A stretch of DNA of 57,319 nt, from contig MJCC01000016.1 in assembly GCA_001766655.1 (NCBI GenBank), positions 1 to 57,319 on the forward strand. The letters run 5' to 3'. The notes under the pieces are model-generated. The model was not told the origin of the DNA and did no database searches. It was given only the letters and a program-made list of their open reading frames with translations. How positions within the stretch are numbered: the stretch's first letter is position 1; each line of letters opens with the position of its first letter. The position numbers and the translations under genes were made by a program. Of this stretch, positions 1 to 11,266 are shown one piece after another. Origin of the DNA: Phytomonas francai. Taxonomy: Eukaryota > Euglenozoa > Kinetoplastea > Trypanosomatida > Trypanosomatidae.

Positions 1-600
1 CTTCTGCAACACGGCTTAGTGCCTCACCCGGTGTTGGAATCCAATATGGTACAGACGCAGACACCATGCACCACAGTTTACACGCATTCCGTGTCCTATC
101 CATCGAGGGAGAGAGGGGTGCGAACACGCGCCTCAGGCTGCATGAGGAGGAGGGGGGGTCGCACAGGCGCGAGAACGCGCTCCGGAGACCAAGGTGTCCC
201 ATGTCGTCCGCACTCGCGACCTGCACACTGGCATCGCAGCGCTCGGCCATAACGTGGCGCGAGAGCGCATACGCAGAGTTCCGCCGCCCGCGCAAGTAAA
301 AGAAGACCACATCGAGGCACTGCGCGTGCCACAGATCCCATGGGGACTCATACCGCTTGCTCACCGAGTACCCGCCGCCGATGCCGTCCTACCCGTTCCG
401 CTTGCGCTGCGCGGGGAGAATCGGGAAGTGGTCCGTCACGAGGGCGACACGCGACGCGTTCGGGAGCCCGTCGGGCGCCAGTCGGGCGAGCTGCTGCTGC
501 ACCGTCCGTGGCTCCACGTGGCCGTGTGCTTCGCGGTAAAGAGGTGCCCACTAAACGACTTGGGGCCCTCGTCTGGGGGCCTCCAGCTGAGTGAATTAAA
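1..600 (-). pseudogene. GC-rich degenerate coding relic, cut by window edge
   Basis: On the minus strand one frame is open from about 388 to the window edge (about 129 codons) and reads as convincing protein, for example GIGGGYSVSKRYESPWDLWH followed by a Leu/Tyr-rich stretch and a HVMAERC motif. A TAG at 389-391 interrupts it. The same frame continues upstream as ARLAPDGLPNASRVALVTDH, and near 540 the protein-like reading jumps to another frame (RPPDEGPKSFSGHLF). The piece is therefore a gene broken by at least one stop and one frameshift. Its GC content is far above that of the DNA around it. The family is not recognised with certainty; a multicopy surface-glycosyltransferase family is a guess. 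The position beside a strand-switch region would suit a decayed member of a multigene family. Continuation beyond base 1 is expected. Confidence 0.45.
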
Positions 601-610
601 ACGAAAAAGA

Positions 611-645
611 AGAAGAGAAAGAGAAAGAGAAAGAGAAAGAGGAAA
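611..645. repeat. GAAAGA purine repeat
   Basis: Imperfect GAAAGA/GAGAAA units form a purine-only tract on the plus strand, equivalent to a polypyrimidine tract on the minus strand. It lies at the boundary between the GC-rich relic and AT-rich spacer. On the minus strand it would be placed correctly to act as a splice-acceptor tract just 5' of the relic gene. Confidence 0.6.
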
Positions 646-1314
646 GAGTGTCGTATAAAGTAGTGAGAAATCCGCGGTCGGGCCCTGCTAGTTCGTGACC
701 CAGCGCTATTGATAGGTGCATGTGTTTTATTTTAAAAATTGAATCATTTACCAGGGTTAGGAAAAGAAAAAGATATCCTTCTGTGAGGATTTTTTCCTGC
801 GTGCTATTGCATCAGTAAATGCGTTTAGATGGAAAAGATTTGTGGTGGCATACAATGTCTGGTTAATACTGACAAACAATTGCGATGATGTCATAAATAA
901 GTAAAAGTCTGTACCAATCACTCAGGATTTGAAAAGAATCGGATAAATTAATTTTATATAAGGTCCAATAAGCACCTCCCGCATTTCTTCTAGATGGCTT
1001 ACCTTTTAACTACTGGTTAACCTATTGTCTAATGCTGCCCGCCTATAGGGAGAATCGCGTGCAGCATTGACGGAATTGGATCTGGAAGAAGTATATCAAA
1101 ATATGGGATTTATAAGGATATCACCTTATTAAAAATAATTATAAGCTCTACTATTATTTCGAATAATGAAAAAAAAAACATCCATGGATAACTAAACCCC
1201 ATGGCAGGGAACAGATCACTGCAGATTTGGCCCATAGTAAAAAAATAAATACGTATAATATAAAAAAAAAGCATTTGTCTTTGAGTTTACAGATGTAAAC
1301 ACATATGGGTGTAG
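646..1314. other. AT-rich spacer without a gene
   Basis: No convincing coding frame on either strand. The sequence is AT-rich with A and T runs. It separates the minus-strand relic from the 690-aa minus-strand gene, so it would hold that gene's 3' UTR and the intergenic processing signals. Confidence 0.5.
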
Positions 1315-3387
1315 CTATTCGGTACTGCAGGCATCCTTGACTGCCTTCCACACCACATTATCTTCAATTCGATCTTTTGGTCTTGATTTACCTTCGGCAA
1401 GTCTTTCCTTCAACGATTGCATCGCAGCCAAAGCAACTGAGTTAGCACTTGCCGGCTTCATGTTTAAAGCCTTAGCGTATGCGGTATCGCTTAGGCACAC
1501 CTGAAGGTAAGCTTTTGTCATGTCTAAAAGGTCGTGGCTAATCACAGGAGGCACCAACCTTAGCCTCCATGAAAGATATGCTGCCTCAGGATGATACCGT
1601 GCCCACTTCTTCTTCGCGACTTTCTCCCACCTAATAAGGTGTGTAATCTTCGTTTCGAATTCAGGGTCTACACATCTCACATATTCAGTACTGCAAAGCT
1701 CTTTCAGAATGGCAATGACAATAGCTTGCTTTGCAGTCCCTGCAGGATTTGACCTCATACGCACAACAATGTCCTTATTAATTGGGGGTAATACTGTCAA
1801 ATCAATATCGTCTGGCAATCCATTTATAGGATACACACCAGCTGAATAGAGAATCACCTTTGTGTTAAACCAACGTGTGACCATATGTACAACACGCACT
1901 TCGTCTGGGGCCTTAGGATCAAGGCCCAAACTCCTCATGCATTTTTCCATATATCCCGAAGCTTTAGCCCTCGATTTCCCAGTGTGATGATTGATCTTCC
2001 ACCATTGGGCCTTTGCAGTATACACCAGAAGCATTACATCCTGAATGGATTCGTTTTTATCGAGCTGCTCCATCGTTTCGTTGAATCCGTTGTTAAAATC
2101 ATGCCTCAGATCTCTGCAACAGCTCTCCTCCCTTAGATATGGATACTTATGGAGGAAGAGACACGCACACGCTGCCATCTTCTTGAGCTTCGTCGACGTT
2201 TGCTTAGCAAACCATATATACCTTATTAGCTGTTCCTTCCCCAATTTTCCTGAAGCATCAAATGGCATCTTTTGAATGTCACCCTCGATCACATCTGAAA
2301 ACGCTGACGTACGTACTTGTTCGACTCCATACTCAAGCAAGTCCTCCAAATAAGATGGAGCTGCGGGTATCTTCTCCTGAACAGATGCTTCTGTGCATGG
2401 AGAGCTGGCTTCCTGTTCATCATCCCCACTTAGGTTACGGCATGCCAGCTGCTCACTGAGGGGAGGGGAACCTGTGACCGCCTGTGTATCGCTTGGTCCT
2501 TCGGCCGTTGGTTGAATAAGAGGCTTTAGTATGGGGGCCTGAGGCCGCTGTGTTTGTATCAAGCACTGGTGCATCTGATTCAGTTGTTGAGCCATCTCAC
2601 TCTGCAATTTCTCCGTCTTTGCCTTGAACGCCTCAAACTCGGAGGCTGCCAGCTGCAGTTTGTTGTCGGTGACAGGAAGCTTGTTCTTGTCGCTGATGGC
2701 CTCCACGCTGACAGTCCGCATGTCCTGCTCAAGCTTTAAGAAATCCTCCGTTGGCACATCGGTCCCACCACCTTCCAAGGCTTGCGTCAAACGACTGAAT
2801 ATCTTATTGTTTAACTCTGTCATGTGGGCCGGGAAGAGTGGGATCATAAGGTTGGCAATATAATCGCCCTTGTTGTCCTGCTCCAGGGGGGGAAACTCAT
2901 CGTGGACCGCCCAGTTATGCAAAAGGGTCCGCTCCCGTTTGTCGTCCATAAGGAGAAGGTGAGCAAGATACCCCACCCTGACAGTGATATCCTCCGTACC
3001 AAACAAGAGGTACTGCAAAACCAAAGACTCCATGGGGGTCATGAAGCCATTGTGTGCTTTCGCATTATAGCAACCCCTCAGTGCCCTCATGGTTTTTTCT
3101 CTGTTCGGTGGGCACAAAGATTCAAGAACCTGTTTCCTTGATGTTCGTAACCGTCGGGCCTCACTTTTCCACGGTTCAATGCGGTCCCCTAGAGTATCAA
3201 GCTCCTGCTCCGTCAGTTTTGAACCCCCTCGAGCAGAAGACTCGCTCCTTGTTTTGGACAAAAGAAACTTGGCCAGAAGGTTTGCCTCAAGTTGATCGGC
3301 CAACTCCTGCTTGATAATCCCATTTTTAACGTACCTTTCCAATTTGGAGAATTTTTCCAGAAGCTCTGGGCTTAGATTGGGCTCCAT
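1315..3387 (-). CDS. unassigned 690-aa protein, possibly Gag-like ORF of a retroelement
   Basis: An intact frame starts at an ATG (3385-3387) and runs 690 codons. I do not recognise a named domain. The layout is an alpha-helical N-terminal half (about residues 1-210), a Gln/Leu-rich coiled-coil stretch (about 235-280), a Pro/Ser/Glu-rich linker (about 285-350) and a helical Cys/Lys-rich C-terminal half. This organisation (helical, coiled coil, linker, helical, no enzyme motif) resembles Gag-like ORFs of trypanosomatid tyrosine-recombinase elements such as TATE or VIPER, and the site beside a GC-rich relic and a strand switch suits a mobile-element remnant. However, no reverse transcriptase, recombinase or terminal repeat is visible next to it. 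A lineage-specific cellular gene is equally possible. The frame itself is solid; the assignment is weak. Confidence 0.6.
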   Translation of the reverse strand: MEPNLSPELLEKFSKLERYVKNGIIKQELADQLEANLLAKFLLSKTRSESSARGGSKLTEQELDTLGDRIEPWKSEARRLRTSRKQVLESLCPPNREKTMRALRGCYNAKAHNGFMTPMESLVLQYLLFGTEDITVRVGYLAHLLLMDDKRERTLLHNWAVHDEFPPLEQDNKGDYIANLMIPLFPAHMTELNNKIFSRLTQALEGGGTDVPTEDFLKLEQDMRTVSVEAISDKNKLPVTDNKLQLAASEFEAFKAKTEKLQSEMAQQLNQMHQCLIQTQRPQAPILKPLIQPTAEGPSDTQAVTGSPPLSEQLACRNLSGDDEQEASSPCTEASVQEKIPAAPSYLEDLLEYGVEQVRTSAFSDVIEGDIQKMPFDASGKLGKEQLIRYIWFAKQTSTKLKKMAACACLFLHKYPYLREESCCRDLRHDFNNGFNETMEQLDKNESIQDVMLLVYTAKAQWWKINHHTGKSRAKASGYMEKCMRSLGLDPKAPDEVRVVHMVTRWFNTKVILYSAGVYPINGLPDDIDLTVLPPINKDIVVRMRSNPAGTAKQAIVIAILKELCSTEYVRCVDPEFETKITHLIRWEKVAKKKWARYHPEAAYLSWRLRLVPPVISHDLLDMTKAYLQVCLSDTAYAKALNMKPASANSVALAAMQSLKERLAEGKSRPKDRIEDNVVWKAVKDACSTE

Positions 3388-5084
3388 TTAAGGAAAAAAA
3401 AGTGGATATAGGGAATGTACGAAAAAAGGAAGACTTTGTGTACAAAAAGAAAGTATAAAATTTCTTTCTTTTGAACTAAAAGTTGTAGAGAAATCAGGAA
3501 AGACCATTTATAGATACCTCAAAGGTCTGTCTATAAATATACTATGAAATAAACCGCCTCAACACCACCTGTTTACTTGTTCCCTCATTCTTTATCTATT
3601 GGGGTGATATCGCTTTACGAGTGGCTTTCAATCTGGTAACCTCACCCTTAACCCGAAATAGAACCCGTTCCAGCTCCTGTCCTCCGCTTCATGCCCCGCA
3701 TCCCATCCCCACCTCCTTTTCGACGCCTCCTCCTCACGTCCTTTCCCTTGCTGCAAGCTGCGCACGGGCGGTGTCACGGTGCGCATGCCCTCTGCATGCC
3801 TCTCCACTTGCAAAAAGGACAGGGAATCCCAACCAACGGGATTGCAGTACGGTACAAGGGACTCGAACACGGTGGGCGCAAGCATGTGACCTGGTGCGAG
3901 ACCAGTGTTACTCCGTGGTACACCGACTAGGGCACATTGCAGAGTCTCGAATGCCAGCAAAGCACATGCACACCTTGCCTAACGGAGAATACCTTTGTAT
4001 CGCTAAAAAAAGATACCTTGTCAATGCACCTATCACCGATAAAAAGAAGGGGAAAGATTTGTATATTAGGAAAACGAAAAAGGGTTGCATAATGCAGTGG
4101 TTGGTCCATGTTGGTGCCAGACAGACAAAATAAACAATGCATGTTCGATCGTTTAAAGAAGGAAAATACAGGGGTATAATATATTGATTAGAGGGAAATT
4201 CTAAATGAGTATAGGATCTGTAAAGTCTTACTCGTTTCCTTTGCCCTCCTTTTTTGCTAACTATTTTTAACCAAGAAAAAGTATGCGAATTCCGCAATAT
4301 ATTTAAAACGGCATTTTTGAATACTTGTTTGTCAAGGACAATATGGATCATTCATTTGTTTCATCCGAAATGTCCCTATCATCCAAAATCAGCGTAGTAG
4401 AGACTAAAAAAGCTATGTTAAAAAAATCGGGGGGAGCGTACTGCTACACTACGTATGTGAACAGACGTCCTTTATTAGCTAATGCTAGGCATCACAGTAG
4501 TATTCCATGTTATTCGTAACGAACTTGAAGGCTGAAGAAAATTTTGATCTATCTACATTAAATACATAGCACAACCTTAAAAGTCACTGTAGCCTTCCAA
4601 AGAAATATTTATTTTTAAAAAAATATATCGTTTAAAACAACAACCTTGGAGTTACACATTAATAGATTTAAACAACAACTTCTACCAACTTTATTTTTAC
4701 AATTCTTAATCCATTACTTACAAAACATATGCATGCCCTATTATTAGTAACTTTGTCACACAATATGAAAAAGAATAGCCTGCATCTAATTTTAAAAAGA
4801 TCGATGGGTTTCTCCGGAGAAACCTGTAGTATATAGGGAGTGATAAGACGGGTGTAATTTAAAAAGGGAAAAAAGAAATATGTTAACGCTTGTATCACAT
4901 TCCGTATTGATGCACACGAAGAGCGGAAGACTTCTAGCTGCCCTTCCCTACTGTGCCTATTCCCCTCGTAAGCTTTATCCAGGAAGGTACTCTGTAGGTA
5001 CAAAACTCCTCGACATACCACCGCTCCTCTAAAGGAGGGAGAAACGCAAGTGACTAGATAGTGTACTCAAGGGAGATGGCATGT
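3388..5084. other. spacer with short GC-rich island, no convincing gene
   Basis: Most of this 1.7 kb is AT-rich. About 3620-3930 is clearly richer in GC and is open on both strands for 80-170 codons. One minus-strand stretch reads FETLQCALVGVPRSNTGLAP, which looks protein-like but has no recognisable continuation. A short plus-strand frame with ATG at 4343 (58 codons) runs against the direction of the flanking genes and is not supported. The remainder should contain the 3' region of the glycosyltransferase gene (right) and the 5' UTR of the 690-aa gene (left). Confidence 0.4.
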
Positions 5085-6677
5085 CTATATGATCGAAAAA
5101 GGGAATGACTGAAAGAATTGGACTTTTTGAAGAGTTCTCCGATATGGAAAGCCACATTTGGCGTGGTAAGAGTCTCGAAGAATGGTGTTGTTAGTTGATA
5201 GAAACAACGCTGCGGAGGCCAGGTACTCCGTGGCCTGGTATTTCTTCCTTAGGTTGTGCACCATGGGCACGAACCACGCCGAACTTATGGCGGCATGCTC
5301 CAAGTGTTTCACTTTCGTCATCCCCGTAAGACAACCTGGTGAGTGAAAAATTACGGGGAACGTACGGCGCGTTTTGTTGTTGACTGTGTCGATAGGCCGT
5401 AGTTTGAGAGCAAAAAGTGGCGGTGTGAGGCTGGTGTGGGTCATACTGTTTGTCCTTCTCCCGCCAACCCACTTCGGCACCGCCAGCTGTGTGTAAATCC
5501 CTTCACCGTGTGCGGCGTACGCTCGCCTGTAAAGGTCACCCACAAACCGACTCATACTGTGGAGATCCGTTATGTTGTGTGCGTGAGGGTATGTGGAACC
5601 ATCCGCCGGCAGGTACCTCGCCCAGTGCTCATCGTGCATCTCAGCTAAATGTAGCACATAACTTAGACCAGAAATCGCAGCCTCATTCGTGTAGTCCAAA
5701 CCGAGGAACCCCGCACGCACACCGTAGGGGGAGCGCACTGCCTGTTGCTCATTCAATGGCATCGAGAAAACATCCTGTTCGACCTCCCATGTTATGAGAT
5801 TCAGATACAGCGCTATATAGACGGACTGATCACAGCCCCACCTATTTCCGATCTTGGATGGTGTTACTTGTGTTTTTGTTAAATTAACAGCCTTCTGCAG
5901 AAACTCCTTGTACGCCCACGTACGGGCAACCACAACGCCCGAGTTCAGCTGGCGGTGCGGTCCTAGATCAAAGGGCAGAGCGAGGACATGCGCTGGGTGT
6001 GAAGCGGCGTACTTCCGTATCTTGCTATAAACCACTTCAAACTCTTTTTTACAAATATCCCCGGTATCGAATAAGTTTGGTCCAAAACAGGCATCCTCCC
6101 CGGTAGAAATAAACGGTGCCATCGCACGGCCCTGCCGCACAGCCAGCGCGTCCAGCTTATCCGGTGTTGCAGGAGACTGTGCGATGAACTGATCGAGGAA
6201 CGGGTTAATGTCCACACCTGTGAAAATCGTGTCGGAATCTATTACAAACATTACATCTTCTGGTTTCAGTTCGGCGTTCTTGATGGCCCTCTCCATAAAG
6301 TTGAACTTGGATAGAAATCCACGAAACGGCATGTCATAGCCAACTACCACCACTGGCAGCCCACTCAAGTAGGCTGAGCCAACGGAATAGCAAAGGGTGT
6401 CATCCATTTTATCACTCATGACGAAAATCACCACACGAGGCTCTGTAGTGGAGCGAACGAACATGTCCGGCGTGCCACCATGGGGAAGGGTCGAGGTTGG
6501 AAAGGGGATCGTCTCCCAACTGGCAGAGAAAGGTCGGAAAAGGAGGATGAAAAACGTGCAAAGGAGCCCTACGAGAAGGTACCACCAGAGACGACCCATA
6601 AAAATCTTCCTTCTTAACTTTTTTGCGAAGCGTTTTAGTAGTAATGGCATTATTTTAGCCTCCATTTTTGTGAACAT
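5085..6677 (-). CDS. type II membrane glycosyltransferase, PLOD/procollagen-type GT fold
   Basis: 530 aa from the ATG at 6675-6677; the longer frame to 6719 starts at GTG, so this first ATG is preferred. A basic stretch (KRFAKKLRRK) precedes one membrane segment at about residues 28-48, followed by a luminal domain: a type II Golgi/ER enzyme. The catalytic region has VMFVIDSDTIFTG near residues 143-155, where DSD (147-149) is a DXD metal/nucleotide-sugar motif. It also has HRQLNSGVVVARTW and WGCDQSVYIALY, the pattern of the glucosyl/galactosyltransferase domain of procollagen-lysine modifying enzymes. Trypanosomatids have expanded families of such enzymes, often with glycoprotein or GPI-anchor substrates; the substrate here is unknown. 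Several NxT/NxS sites are present. It is the last intact minus-strand gene before the strand switch. Confidence 0.75.
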   Translation of the reverse strand: MFTKMEAKIMPLLLKRFAKKLRRKIFMGRLWWYLLVGLLCTFFILLFRPFSASWETIPFPTSTLPHGGTPDMFVRSTTEPRVVIFVMSDKMDDTLCYSVGSAYLSGLPVVVVGYDMPFRGFLSKFNFMERAIKNAELKPEDVMFVIDSDTIFTGVDINPFLDQFIAQSPATPDKLDALAVRQGRAMAPFISTGEDACFGPNLFDTGDICKKEFEVVYSKIRKYAASHPAHVLALPFDLGPHRQLNSGVVVARTWAYKEFLQKAVNLTKTQVTPSKIGNRWGCDQSVYIALYLNLITWEVEQDVFSMPLNEQQAVRSPYGVRAGFLGLDYTNEAAISGLSYVLHLAEMHDEHWARYLPADGSTYPHAHNITDLHSMSRFVGDLYRRAYAAHGEGIYTQLAVPKWVGGRRTNSMTHTSLTPPLFALKLRPIDTVNNKTRRTFPVIFHSPGCLTGMTKVKHLEHAAISSAWFVPMVHNLRKKYQATEYLASAALFLSTNNTILRDSYHAKCGFPYRRTLQKVQFFQSFPFSII

Positions 6678-6872
6678 TTCCAAGTGACAAACGCTTATAC
6701 CTGTAAACAAAGCGAACACATTGCTATCAGTCTTTGTCTAAACATATTAAAATGAGTCAGAAAGAAAAAAAGAATGTAGAGTAATTAAAATGTGAATTTA
6801 AAAAGAGGAAAGCACGCTGTCCTCTGGTAGTGATCTCAATTTTTCCAGTTGCTTACGAATTCTAACTAACCG

Positions 6873-8526
6873 TTAGCAAATTCCCACGGCACGCCATCCT
6901 GTGTGTCCACAGTTCTCGCAGTGGTCTTGAACAGGGGTTTTAACGCTGAGAAAAGACGCACCGTGTGGTTTAGGAAAGGATGAAAGTAGGGGTCCGAAAC
7001 GCTCGAAACCCAACCAACGGGGGGAAGCATAATTCTCCAGCCCATAATCGATCGAAACCATGGAATCTACGCAGATCGGTATGATAAGAAAAGTTGCAAA
7101 GGTGGAACAAAAAGTGTCGAGACTGTGTGTCTGTACGACTGAGCGCATCATGCTTGGCGCCCCTTGGAAATGTTCAGCATACAGGATAGAGGAGAAAGTC
7201 TCCGACCTGAATTTTTGTATCCAAGAAACTTTACCACGTGAGGCAGTAATATCTGAGAGTGCCTGCTCCACCAGCCCACTCAGGTGATGCGTCGAGTGTG
7301 CTCATCGGACAAGTCCCCTCCTTCGTGTTTACCCCCTTCTCTGAGGGACGCACACCTGGCCTGCCTGCAGAAGCCAACACGGTCCACAGTGGGATGCAAT
7401 TACCTCAGTGTCGCTCTTCAGAATAGTTGACAAGCAGCTGACCGAGCAAAAGTGTAAGGAGCTTGGAATTGCATGTATGGAAGGGCAAAGCAAGTGTGAT
7501 CAGGGGAAGGAATAATTGGTGGGAAATCACCAAGGATACAATCTGTCGGCGCAAGCATACTTCGATCCCCACTAATTTGAATAGAGATTGCCCGAAAAGA
7601 TATATGGCCAACACTAATACAGCGCAGTGGTTCAGTCTGTAACGCTCGGATAATTCATGTGCTTTGTGCACAAACTAATCCGAAATAGTAGCGTGAGGAA
7701 GAATAATGCTGTTTTGAAACGAGTTGGCATGCACAGAAAAGAGACACCGAGCTGGCATCCCGCAACGTCACATATGTTGAAATGGCAACGCTAGTGGACG
7801 TGCAGTGCACCGAGGGGGTGCTTGTGTAAGCAGTGTAAATTGATTATGACTTCAGCTCTCGCTGTTCGGGTACGCACACCCGTCACACAATCTTGAACGT
7901 CTTTGCCTCTAACCGCAGCTCGAAGCAGCATCTTGCTATCCAAGAACCCATACGTTCCTGTAGTCAAAATGGCAATGTCCAGCTCATTGCATTCGCTGTG
8001 CGTCACACCACGCAAGCACCCACCCGACACAGTGAGGGTCAAATTAAAAGGTTCAAAAATGATGTGGTATCCCGTTACGGTAAAATTAAACGAGACCTTT
8101 GTCTTGCCCAGATGCAGAGCCCAGAGATGTTGGCGCTCTAAAAACACAAAGTTGATCCCCTTCATCCCGAGCTATATGCATGGAAACAATTGTGGCAGCT
8201 TTCCACGAATTGTATGCCTTCCCAGCTCCAGCACAAAGATTCTACACCTCGGATTTCTTGCAGTATCAATAGATGGCACAAAGCAAGAGTCACCTCGACC
8301 TATGAAAAGCCCTCACAATGTACGGTCAGTGTGCAGTGTATTTGTCAACGGTTTCGTCATCAAAGGAAAATTTCCCCACAACAAGCGGCATGGAAACAAG
8401 CCAACACTTAAGCAAGAAGGCAAAAATGCTTACTGTATAGAGCGGATTCCTCAAGGCAAGCGGATACCAAGAGGATGTACATTTCCATGGGATGATTTCT
8501 CAATGCCTATCCTGTTCAGGCACTGA
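6873..8526 (-). pseudogene. degenerate coding relics in the strand-switch region
   Basis: Minus-strand stretches read like protein but change frame repeatedly: a 125-codon part near 8165-7791 containing FNLTLTVSGGCLRGVTHSEC and LDIAILTTGTYGFLDSKMLL, a fragment near 8400 with MPLVVGKFSFDDETVDKYTA, a piece near 7380-7230 with ASAGRPGVRPSEKGVNTKEG, and a 132-codon frame at 7271-6873. Together they suggest one or more decayed minus-strand genes. The LTTGTYGF segment is faintly like the glycine-aromatic motif near the end of GT11-type fucosyltransferases, but I cannot assign it. Plus-strand frames over the same bases look like shadows. Confidence 0.3.
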
Positions 8527-10711
8527 CCCCACATAGGGAACTTCGAGCTGTATGAAAAACGGTACAACTGATGAGACGCGTAAAGTAGAGGTGTCTATCC
8601 ATCGTAGCTAAGAGCAAATCAACCTTACGCCTGTCAGTGTCCTTTAAATCTCAACAGGCACAGCGCACAATTAAGAGACTCACCCTGTTTTTTGCACTAC
8701 TGCAGAAACATCCACTAGTACGACAGTGATCGTATTAGACAAACAAAGGCACAGTGCGCTGCACCCAAAGTAATGTGTAAAAGGGGTTCTTGTCTGCAGA
8801 ACCTTGTTGCTGTGTGCTAGGTCCCACATCGCTGGCAGCACCGCAACCTAGAGTTACTGCTGTGCACACATCGTCACAAATAAACAATCACACCAGGGCG
8901 AAGAAGATCCTGTTCAACACCGTTAGGTTCTATTAACATTTCTTAACACTTGGTAGAAATAGAAAACGTGAAGAAAGTGCAAGCATTATCCGCATACATT
9001 TTTGAAAAGGCACAGATGAGGTATACTGAAACTACACCCCTCCAAAGATTCAGCCATAAAAAATGCCGCACGCATAACTAAATGAAGCAGGGATTTGCGT
9101 ATGGATGTCGACAGCAAGATTCCAAGGGGCTTCTGCTCGTATACTGAACTTGTTCTTCCGAAGGCTTGCGAATGAACAGCGCATGGCGGCACACCTCCAC
9201 TCACACTACAACGGTCCTCCACATAGGACTCATTTGAAATAGATGGAGTGTCCCAATTTGGTCTTGACATTTTTTGGTCTCCTTTTGAAGCACGATCATT
9301 GATTTTTCGAAGGCTAACTCATGAAGTACTTCTTCAGGTAATTTATACCTCACTTGAATAAGAAAAAGATGCACAATTGCTTCGAAGCTCGTTATTGCTT
9401 TCGGAAAGAATCCACGCCTCCATACCGCACAGAGGGCTTCCTCACATCGTGCTGTGGAATTTTACGAACTGCGAAATAAGAATCACCACCGTCGTCGTTA
9501 CCACTAGCATCGTCAGAATAAGTATGCAAGGTGGGAAATCAGCAACATGCAATCTAGGAAAAACGCATGCACTGGATCAACTATTCCCATCTTTAGGCCT
9601 CTTGCTGAATAGCGAAATGAAATAGAGTGACAAAATGCGCATGAGGCAGGAGCATGGCAAAAGCTACACCGATATCACCTTTAATGAATTAAGTGGGGGG
9701 AGGGAACAAAAACAAGGAGTTAGATACTTTACAGCAGACGGACAGCCATACTCACCTCCCCCATTGATAGGATTAATTTTGCGGTGGCCACTGCACAGGG
9801 AACATTGCGAAATGAACGGCAATACATACGCCGGCGCCCACCCGATAACCCCCCGGTGGGGGAGACTGAAAGCCATCAACGCATTTGTTTTTGCCGTCAC
9901 TTCCCCAAACCGTTCAATAAAAAATCCACGGGGGCCTTCTTATGGATTACGTTGCCACCGCCGACCCCCGCCTCCGAGGAGGAACCCCTGGAGTCAGATA
10001 AAAGAGCCCAATGGGCAATGATAGGCCGTGCCCCTGGTTAGGGCAGATGCTCGGGGGACACGGCCCACACAGCCATACCACCACCCCCAGAAGCCATTTA
10101 AAATTGGCCCCAATTGTAATAACCATAGGGGCACCAGCCGCCTGGAAGCATCTTCCCTTGGACCCCCCCTACTCCTCAAGGAAAGGTAATTTTATAACAC
10201 CGTCCCCAGGCTTGACATTTTTAGGCAATGGCGGACGCTGCATCACACCAAGCGATATCATCAGCAATTGAAATGCAGGACCGGTGGCACAACACACCCC
10301 GTGTGGAATGTCATCTGGGGTGGGAAAGGAGGCTGGAAAAAGCCTATTGTGACCACAGTAGTGTACAGCATTTGTGCACACAGAGCTATTGTTCTAAAAG
10401 CTACTCTGTTTTGGGGTGCATTGCCTTGCTGATTCAGGAAAGGATGTGCTAGAGGAGGGAAGAGGACGCTAAAGACTATTTTGTCTCTCTTCACAAGACG
10501 CGGCCTCACAATAGTTTCCTACATTCTGGAGTCACCTACCCAGTTCATAGCCATGGTAGTACATACAAACCTGAAAAAAATGTGTATATTCAGAGTCCAT
10601 TTGGCTGGGCTTTTTGAAACCACTCTTGTGCTTTTCCTTTGTTTTTCATCCAGTGGTCCAAGCTCGTGTTGCCATAGCACTTCGTGATAATTTATTAAGC
10701 CTTTATTCGAT

Positions 10712-10744
10712 ATCTTTATTATTCTTATTATTATTATTATCACT
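10712..10744. repeat. TTA trinucleotide repeat
   Basis: TTA/TTAT units repeat near the plus-strand side of the strand-switch region, marking the transition to strongly AT-rich sequence. A similar TTA run occurs near 47390-47417. Confidence 0.6.
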
Positions 10745-11266
10745 ATATAAAGCTATCACCTTAGGTTTGCAAGGGTTGTGGTATCAAAAAACGATGATAA
10801 AAAAAAATCGATGGGCTTGTGTATGTGAATTTGTACGCCTCATCAATACTGTTGCCGTATAATGCATAGGTGCACCCTATAGGTTGAATTATTGCTGATC
10901 AAACACTTTTAGACTTTCAGATTTGTTTCCTGCTTTGATTATTCATCCAAATTGATAATTTGTACTAATGTAACAAGATACTTGTACGAATACACGCCTA
11001 CTGTCGAAATCCCATCTTCAACCAATAAATTTTATCCTATATTAATTATTGCTGTTATTCTCTCAGAATGGATGTGTCCCGTTTCATTTGATGTTAAAAG
11101 CTAAACTTATGCTCAAAACACAGGACTGGAGTCTTTATATCGAAAATATGAAAGTATAGACTTGATCTCATATTTAAATTTTTAAAACACTATTATTTTA
11201 CTATTTATATTTTATTCTTTACATTCTCATGACTTCAGAGAATCCTTTCTTGGAGGTAGAAATAGA

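Larger units (their letters stand above)
6678..11266. promoter_or_regulatory. divergent strand-switch region (probable transcription start region)
   Basis: Intact genes to the left (1315-3387 and 5085-6677) are on the minus strand and every intact gene to the right is on the plus strand, so transcription diverges from this 4.6 kb. In trypanosomatids such regions are RNA polymerase II start regions marked by histone variants, without TATA-like core promoters; none is visible. Base composition is patchy: mixed at 6.9-8.9 kb, richer in G and C runs at 9.7-10.3 kb, and strongly AT-rich after 10.7 kb. No intact gene, tRNA or long repeat was found. Broken coding stretches on the minus strand are listed separately. 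The role is inferred from gene orientation only. Confidence 0.7.

Noticed and set aside
3850..3880. A minus-strand GTGTTCGAGTCCC resembling a tRNA B box
   Set aside because: No matching A box, anticodon arm or acceptor pairing could be built around it.
3621..4133. 170-codon plus-strand frame
   Set aside because: Starts at a non-ATG codon, low-complexity Pro/Ser/Arg start, opposite to flanking genes, and no domain.
10030..10045. GGTTAGGG, the kinetoplastid telomere unit
   Set aside because: Only one copy; no tandem array, so this is chance and not an interstitial telomere.
9635..10271. Overlapping plus- and minus-strand frames of 70-128 codons in the strand-switch region
   Set aside because: Both strands are open because of GC/C-run composition; none shows a family pattern or good start.
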